A stretch of DNA of 64,000 nucleotides from Anagrus nilaparvatae (Eukaryota; Arthropoda; Insecta; Hymenoptera; Mymaridae): positions 61,038,501 through 61,102,500 of the forward strand of contig JAKSXM010000007.1 in assembly GCA_022575985.1 (NCBI GenBank), read 5' to 3'. A program made the position numbers and the translations under genes. Positions 58,576 through 64,000 of the stretch are shown in pieces. Position 1 is the first letter of the stretch. Every line of letters begins with the position of its first letter. A model generated the notes under the pieces. It was not told where the DNA came from. It worked only from the letters and a program-made list of their open reading frames with translations, and searched no databases.

Positions 58576-60270
58576 GTAAGATATTTAGTTATTACTTCCA
58601 TAACGAAATAAGGTTGCACTTTTGAACCTGATACAATGCCTGTTTAGACTAATTGACTGTAATATTTAAGAATAGTTAATATTGTTTAAAAATAAAATCA
58701 TTTATTACTTAATTATAGCATAATTAGAATTAGAATTTTAAAATTTTAAAATTTTAGATTAACTGCGCTTGCTCTGAAGATTTTTATCAATTTTAGAGAC
58801 TGATTCTGCGTTTAAAAAGTACGATACATATAGAGACCCTATAGTTTAGGGTATCGGTAAAATTACTTGGCGAATATTTTAAACGATTTTGAAAACCCTG
58901 CTAATAATACAATCAGATTTATAAATTAAAAGAAAATTTTATTTTTTGAAATAATATCTAATATTTTAACAAAAAAAATTCCTCATGAACCCATAGCTGA
59001 GAATTTTAACTAACGATCAATTAAAGCAATAAAACTTTGAAATTTTACATAGACAGATGTATTGATAAACTTTATTTGTTAAAAACAAAAGAGTAAATAC
59101 ATAATTATATATTATAGTGTCTTATGAGAGCCAAAAAACTAATAATCATCATATAATTATTTTTATTAAGTAATTGAAAACTAAAAATTCATATAATTAT
59201 TAAAATATTTCATTTTAAAATCTTAAATTATTATAAATTACTATCACAACATATGAGTCTTTATATTTTAGATTATTTTACAGTTTATAATTATCTATCA
59301 ATTAATTTTTTCACATGCAGCAGTAAACTTAGTATTACCACTTATAATTATTATAGTTTAGCATAGATTTATAGAAAAAATTATTATATAATATTTAAGA
59401 CTTTTTTTTTATTTGATTTTATTCGATGCTTTTATTGAATATTTTTTTTTACATTAAAAAATTTTTCTTAGTATTTTGTTTTATGTATTTAATTTGAGAT
59501 TACGTTAATAAGGAATATTTTATTTTGCTTGTCATTTTATTACATAAAAGTATTAAATAATAATTTTTTAGTTTTTTTTTTTGTGAATTTGCACATTTTT
59601 TTATATTTATGTTAGTAAATTAATTAAAAATTAAAAAAATTTAAATTTAAATATATGTTACTACTGATTTATTTTTACTTTTAATTGATAATTTATATGC
59701 GGTTTTATCTTTCAATATTATGTTTTCACTGTTTTAATCTAACCTAGTTTTTTAAATATAAACAATTCTATAATAGAATTTCTATTAAAAAAATTGAAAT
59801 AATAGTAGATTTGGAAACAAGAGCATAAAATAAGTATTTATAACATTGATATATGTTGAAATATTTATAAAGTTTTTAAAAACTTACAAAATTTAATTAC
59901 TTCAGCAAATCTAAATTTTCTTGTTTAACGAAAATTAAAAACTTGTAATTTGCAATTTTACAAATCTGCCATCGACGTCAAGAAAACTCGAAACTGACAT
60001 TTTGAGTTACGGGTAGAGGCACTATATTCACTCGAACCTAAACAGTGCCTGAGGCAGAAATAATTTGTGTGGACAAAAGATAAAAGATTTCCGCGCCTAA
60101 CAGAATTTAATTGTAAGTTTTGAAAAGCTCGTTATTGTTTTGCCTATTCCTTAAAGATTTTACAAGTATTTTTTAAAATAATTTACGCGTAGAAGAAAAT
60201 CTATTTATTTATTTTTTTTTTCAAGTTTAACAATGATTCACAAAAAAATTCTAATTTAATATTTTGGATA
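58576..60270. other. AT-rich spacer
   Basis: No supportable gene, RNA or repeat. The string TTACGGGTAGAGGCACTATAT at 60006 matches the end of the 31935-32090 MITE for about 12 bp and may be a residual terminus. Confidence 0.4.
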
Positions 60271-60272
60271 AT

Positions 60273-60360
60273 CGTACAACACGGTTTTTCATCTCTGCAC
60301 ATTGTTTTACGGATGCGCTTGTGATTGCGACCCTCATTTACGGAGTTTGGAGAACCAGCC
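60273..60360. mobile_element. Right half of a family-2 Harbinger-like MITE
   Basis: Matches the right half of the complete copy at 60687-60835: CATCTCTGCACATTG, TGCGACCCTCATTTACGG, ending AGCC followed by TAA. The left half is absent. The family-1 element is inserted exactly at the adjoining TAA. Confidence 0.6.
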
Positions 60361-60363
60361 TAA

Positions 60364-60633
60364 GGCCTAGTCTACATAACCGCACCGTACGGTGCAGCCC
60401 AATACTATTGATATAGGCCTGCGCTTCCGGCGTTAAGTGACTCCTATGGCTCCATCTACAAAAGCTGCAAAAGCGGGGCGCAACCTCAAGCGAAATTGCG
60501 GCACAATGCGCAGAGACTGAAAATGGTTTCTGCGCATTACGTCGCAATTGCGCCCCTCTTTTGCGGCTTTTGTAGTTGGGGCCTATACCAATAGCATTGG
60601 GCTGCGCCATGCGGTGCGGTTGTAGACTAAGCG
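60364..60633. mobile_element. Family-1 Harbinger-like MITE carrying an inner MITE
   Basis: Second copy of the element at 36-168, with ends GGCCTAGTCTACATAACCGC and GCGGTTGTAGACTAAGCG, flanked by TAA duplications (60361-60363 and 60634-60636). Its centre is interrupted by another element at 60448-60593. Confidence 0.85.
60448..60593. mobile_element. Inner MITE nested in the family-1 copy
   Basis: 146-bp hairpin, GGCTCCATCTACAAAAGCTG at the left and CGGCTTTTGTAGTTGGGGCC at the right, with arms about 60 bp long. It is flanked by TAT on both sides (60445-60447 and 60594-60596). The family-1 copy at 36-168 has the uninterrupted sequence CTCCTATACCAATAGC, which is the empty site. Confidence 0.88.
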
Positions 60634-60678
60634 TAAGTGTATTTCTTGCATCTTACGTTTGCGATTTTTGATTACGTA

Positions 60679-60980
60679 GGCTATATGGCTGATTCTACAA
60701 ACGCCGTAAATGGAGGTCACTACTGCAAGCGTAGCCGCAACGTAATGCGCAGAGACGAAAAATCATGTTGTGCGCATTGCGTTTCGGCTGCATTTGCGGT
60801 TGCAACCCTCATTTACGGTGTTTGCAGAATTAGCCTATCTACATATACGTAAAATCGAACAACGCAATTCGCAGAATATGATTTTGTATGTGATTTGCGT
60901 TGCTCAGTAAACAAAAATTGTCTTCTGCGCATTCCGTTGCGGATTGAGTTGTTCGATTTTACGCTTGTGTAGATTTGGCC
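60679..60980. mobile_element. Family-3 MITE, left arm interrupted by a family-2 MITE
   Basis: Removing 60687-60835 plus one TAT restores a left end GGCTATATCTACATATACGT followed by AAAATCGAACAACGC. This pairs with the right end GTTCGATTTTACGCTTGTGT followed by AGATTTGGCC. Flanks GTA (60676-60678) and GTG (60981-60983) may be a decayed 3-bp duplication. Confidence 0.75.
60687..60835. mobile_element. Family-2 Harbinger-like MITE, complete, nested in family 3
   Basis: Ends GGCTGATTCTACAAACGCCG and GGTGTTTGCAGAATTAGCC in inverted orientation. It is flanked by TAT on both sides (60684-60686 and 60836-60838). The centre carries AATGCGCAGAGACGAAAAAT, a string shared with the inner MITE at 60448-60593 (AATGCGCAGAGACTGAAAAT), so the two families are related. 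Confidence 0.82.
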
Positions 60981-60983
60981 GTG

Positions 60984-62756
60984 AAATCGGTCTACTTGTG
61001 CATAAAACAAAAAAAATTACTACTGTACCGTATAAATTTTTTGTGCGAGAGATTATTTTTGAGGATACTTCTGAAATGTGTTTCGGACCCAGGTTATTAT
61101 TAACCCTACAATGTTGGCACTTTATCCACTGTTTTGGGTAAGTATTCATTTTTATTTTATAAATTCGTTGTGCTTCTATGATAAAAAATATACGATTAAA
61201 TCTTATACTTAATAACATTTATTCTGAAACATTAATGAAAATTGTGCGCATTTAAAAGTTGATGTATTGTGCGACATTTACAACACTATAGGGTTAATAA
61301 TGATATTTTTTTGGAATTATCTTTACATACTTAAAAAAATAATTTTAAATTAGAAATATTTAACTTTTAATAAAAAAAACATTTAAAGTTTATTAAGAAT
61401 TAATAAAAAGTATTAAAAAACATTTTATATTATTATTATTAATATTTAGTTCACAAGCTCATTCCACATTGAATTTTTATGTAAGTGCATATTTTCTAAA
61501 GTGTAGTTGTAATTAGCAATTGTTTGTTGTAAAAAACCATTACTAATAACAACAAGTAAAATTATTTATTGCTAAGAGTGGATTTTTATTTTTTATATTA
61601 AAATTTTTATTAGATTTTCTTTTTTATGTTAATACATTTATTCTAACAACAAATTTAGTAAGTTTTTTTTAAATTTTTTACATTATTTTTAATAAATGTT
61701 TAAAAAAACGAGAAAGTAATCAAGGTAGATTTGAATTATTTTTTATACATTAGGTAATATTTATCAAGGCAACTTTAAAGCAATAAAGCTTATTTTTCAA
61801 AAATTCCTTTTTTTTTAGAATAATTTTTAAGCTTTTATAATACAGGTATATATACTTTTTATGTAAAATTTGGCACATTCACATAAATAATTTATTATTT
61901 TATGATTATCAATTATTTAAACTAACTTTTGATAAAAAATAACTTTTTTTGTAAATAAAAATTAAACAATTTTAACAAAATTCAACTCTTTTCTCTCTAA
62001 TTTTACGAGCATATTTAGTAATCTGCATCTACTTTAATGTGGTTTTTGTAATTGTGTATATATTTTGTGTACTAACTTTTTTTGTTGGTTAAATTAATGT
62101 TGATTATACCTTTGATGCTATATAAAGTAAATTAAAAAATAAAATTTTTTTACCTAATGAAATTTAGATTTTTTATTAATTGTGGCCCATTTATTGTTTG
62201 TTTTTTTCTAAATTATTTTTAACTAACAATTAAGTGGAGATTCAAATGTAGGTCAAGCAACTGGCTTTTCTTTGTAATTCTTTTAATTTCACAAATTAAG
62301 TTGGCAAATGTTCTTCAAAAGTATCAAAAAGCTTGAATAAATTAAATTAATAAATTAAAAAATCTTAGAATTAGCAATTTAAAAAAAATTTTGACAGAAA
62401 AAAAACAAACAAAATTTTTAAGTTAGAAAATTGAATAAAAAATAATTTGAAGAAAATTTATAAATCATCGACAAAACTACTTAATACTTATTGCTCATGT
62501 TCGTGCTTTTATCCTAAATTCGTTAAATATATATCTGAACAAGCAAGTATAGTTTTAGAAAACTTAAAAAAAACGTCAAGAGTTGTATAACAAACGTACA
62601 TTTATACTATAGTTTTTGGTTAAAAGCATAATGCACCTAAGAGTGTACCAGTATATACAGTATTGCGAAAACGCATAAGCCGTTTAAAGTTTTCCTATCC
62701 AAAAGTTTTTCACATATAACGAGGGAGGCATGTGCTGTATATTGCTATACGTGTCG

Positions 62757-62791
<35 letters not shown>

Positions 62792-64000
62792 TCTCTTTGA
62801 ATTCAAGAACACACATTTTTTTGTGTGTATAGATATATAAAAAACAGCTGAAACTCATACACATATAAGTGCATTGGATACTGTTTTCTATAGATATATT
62901 TATATTTATAAACATATAAAAATAATAAATCTCTTGAAAACAAAGTTCTGAAATATATATACAGAAGAAAACTATTGAAACTTTTATAACTTTGCTTACA
63001 CTAAAGCTCTTAAATTTAAAAACACAAATATATAGCTCAGCTGATCAGTTTCATTTTTAAGCAAATTTTCTGTACTAAACAAATTTTTTTTCTCCTACTT
63101 TTGTTTTATCAAAGTTATGTAGCATACAATATGTTACTGAATAATTTAATATTGAACGTCTTATAATATAAGCAAAAATGAATTATAAATTTTGTAGAAA
63201 AGGATAGAGAGTGAGCTTGTTTTATTAAATTTCAATTTTATTGACTAAAACTATTAATATCTATTATGAATTTGCTTTGAAAGAGATTTTCTTTGTTAAG
63301 TAATAATAGATTTATTTAATGTGTACCCAGTTAGAAATTAAATGTGGCTTTTATGTGGTCAAAGCTCGGTGGCCCTTCGGAATTCAGAACCGCTGATATG
63401 CAATCGTTGCATTTTGACGAAACATAAAATAGAAAATAAAATTTAAGTAAGACTAAGTAACAGATGAGATATAATTAATTTCTTATAATAAATTCTCAGT
63501 TCTTGTGCACTTTCAATGCAATCCGATTGATTCCTATAAAATGTCAAATCCCCGAAAAAATTGCATATTAAAATTTCAGCTACTCCAAACAAACAGGGAT
63601 TTCAATGCAAAAAATATTTTAGTAAAAAAGAGTCAAAGTTAACACATGTCACCACTATGTAGAGAAAAACTTTTATACATGATAAAAAAGCCTGTTAGAA
63701 AATTAAACTTCGATTTAAAAATATAAAAATATAATTTCATATAAAAAAAGTAATAAAAAAAATTTTTTTACAAAGAAAATAATCAGAAAACAATAAGGAA
63801 ATAAATTTTAACAAAATAAAAAAATAAGCAAAAGAAAAAAATGCTTGAAAAATGCTTTATAATATTTAATAAAAAATATTTTTTTATTTTTCAATAAAGA
63901 AATATCGAATACTTGATTTGGTCTATAAATTCTATTCGGTTATATAAAAATTTAATATAATTATATTATTAAAGTAAGATATTAAACCAATATAATATTT
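60984..64000. other. AT-rich terminal region without recognisable gene
   Basis: No ORF with domain content, tRNA or rRNA was found. A (TA)n microsatellite lies at 62759-62787. 61020-61300 is slightly less AT-rich, with no recognisable signal beyond a repeated CCCTATAGTGTTG / CCCTACAATGTTGG pair in loose inversion (61103 and 61279). Confidence 0.5.
62759..62787. repeat. (TA)n microsatellite
   Basis: About fourteen uninterrupted TA units. Confidence 0.95.

Noticed and set aside
60338..61218. Several ORFs of 65-104 aa over 60.3-61.2 kb
   Set aside because: They run through MITE palindromes; the GC-rich arms are open by chance in several frames.

Overview
The window is a strongly AT-rich piece of an arthropod, most likely insect, nuclear genome. 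Its genes are spliced, with GT-AG introns of about 50 bp to 5 kb. It carries insect-type retroelements (Copia, BEL/Pao, Gypsy, LINE) and many hairpin-forming DNA transposon relics. No bacterial, organellar or CRISPR features are present. The order of insect cannot be read safely from the sequence.

Five host genes could be rebuilt exon by exon with every intron phase consistent. (1) A TECPR2-like autophagy/HOPS-adaptor gene (minus, 13009-4676, 9 exons, 696 aa) has the N-terminal WD propeller and a C-terminal LIR-like W-V-L-L motif, but lacks the C-terminal TECPR half known from vertebrates. (2) A PR/SET-domain zinc-finger regulator (plus, 14493-19646, 8 exons, 1521 aa). (3) UQCRC2, core subunit 2 of mitochondrial complex III (plus, 22225-24313, 7 exons, 441 aa). 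(4) NOL11, a ribosome-biogenesis factor (minus, 27211-24581, 4 exons, 580 aa), convergent with UQCRC2 and preceded by two CACGTG E-boxes. (5) A 4-coumarate-CoA-ligase/luciferase-like acyl-CoA synthetase (minus, 35788-30947, 7 exons seen), with the start exon not found.

The first 4.2 kb is a chain of mobile relics. A Copia gag/pol remnant, with a small MITE inserted in its gag, joins directly to a fragment of an unidentified multi-pass membrane polyprotein. That fragment is probably an endogenous viral element, and it is present twice as direct repeats. The second copy has an internal deletion and ends in a tRNA-Asp-like SINE.

From 36 to 64 kb I see no host gene. The region holds foldback-type elements at 39.1-40.0, 40.3-41.1, 41.8-45.7, 47.1-47.7 and 58.1-58.6 kb, and a related one lies at 28.0-29.4 kb. 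Several of these share a TTTTTTGGGTCGCTGA-like core even though their ends differ. A LINE reverse transcriptase is split around 48.5-55.5 kb, with decayed Gypsy (plus) and BEL/Pao (minus) relics lying between its halves. Nested MITEs at 60.3-61.0 kb preserve 3-bp target duplications, and an intact empty-site counterpart lies at the start of the window.
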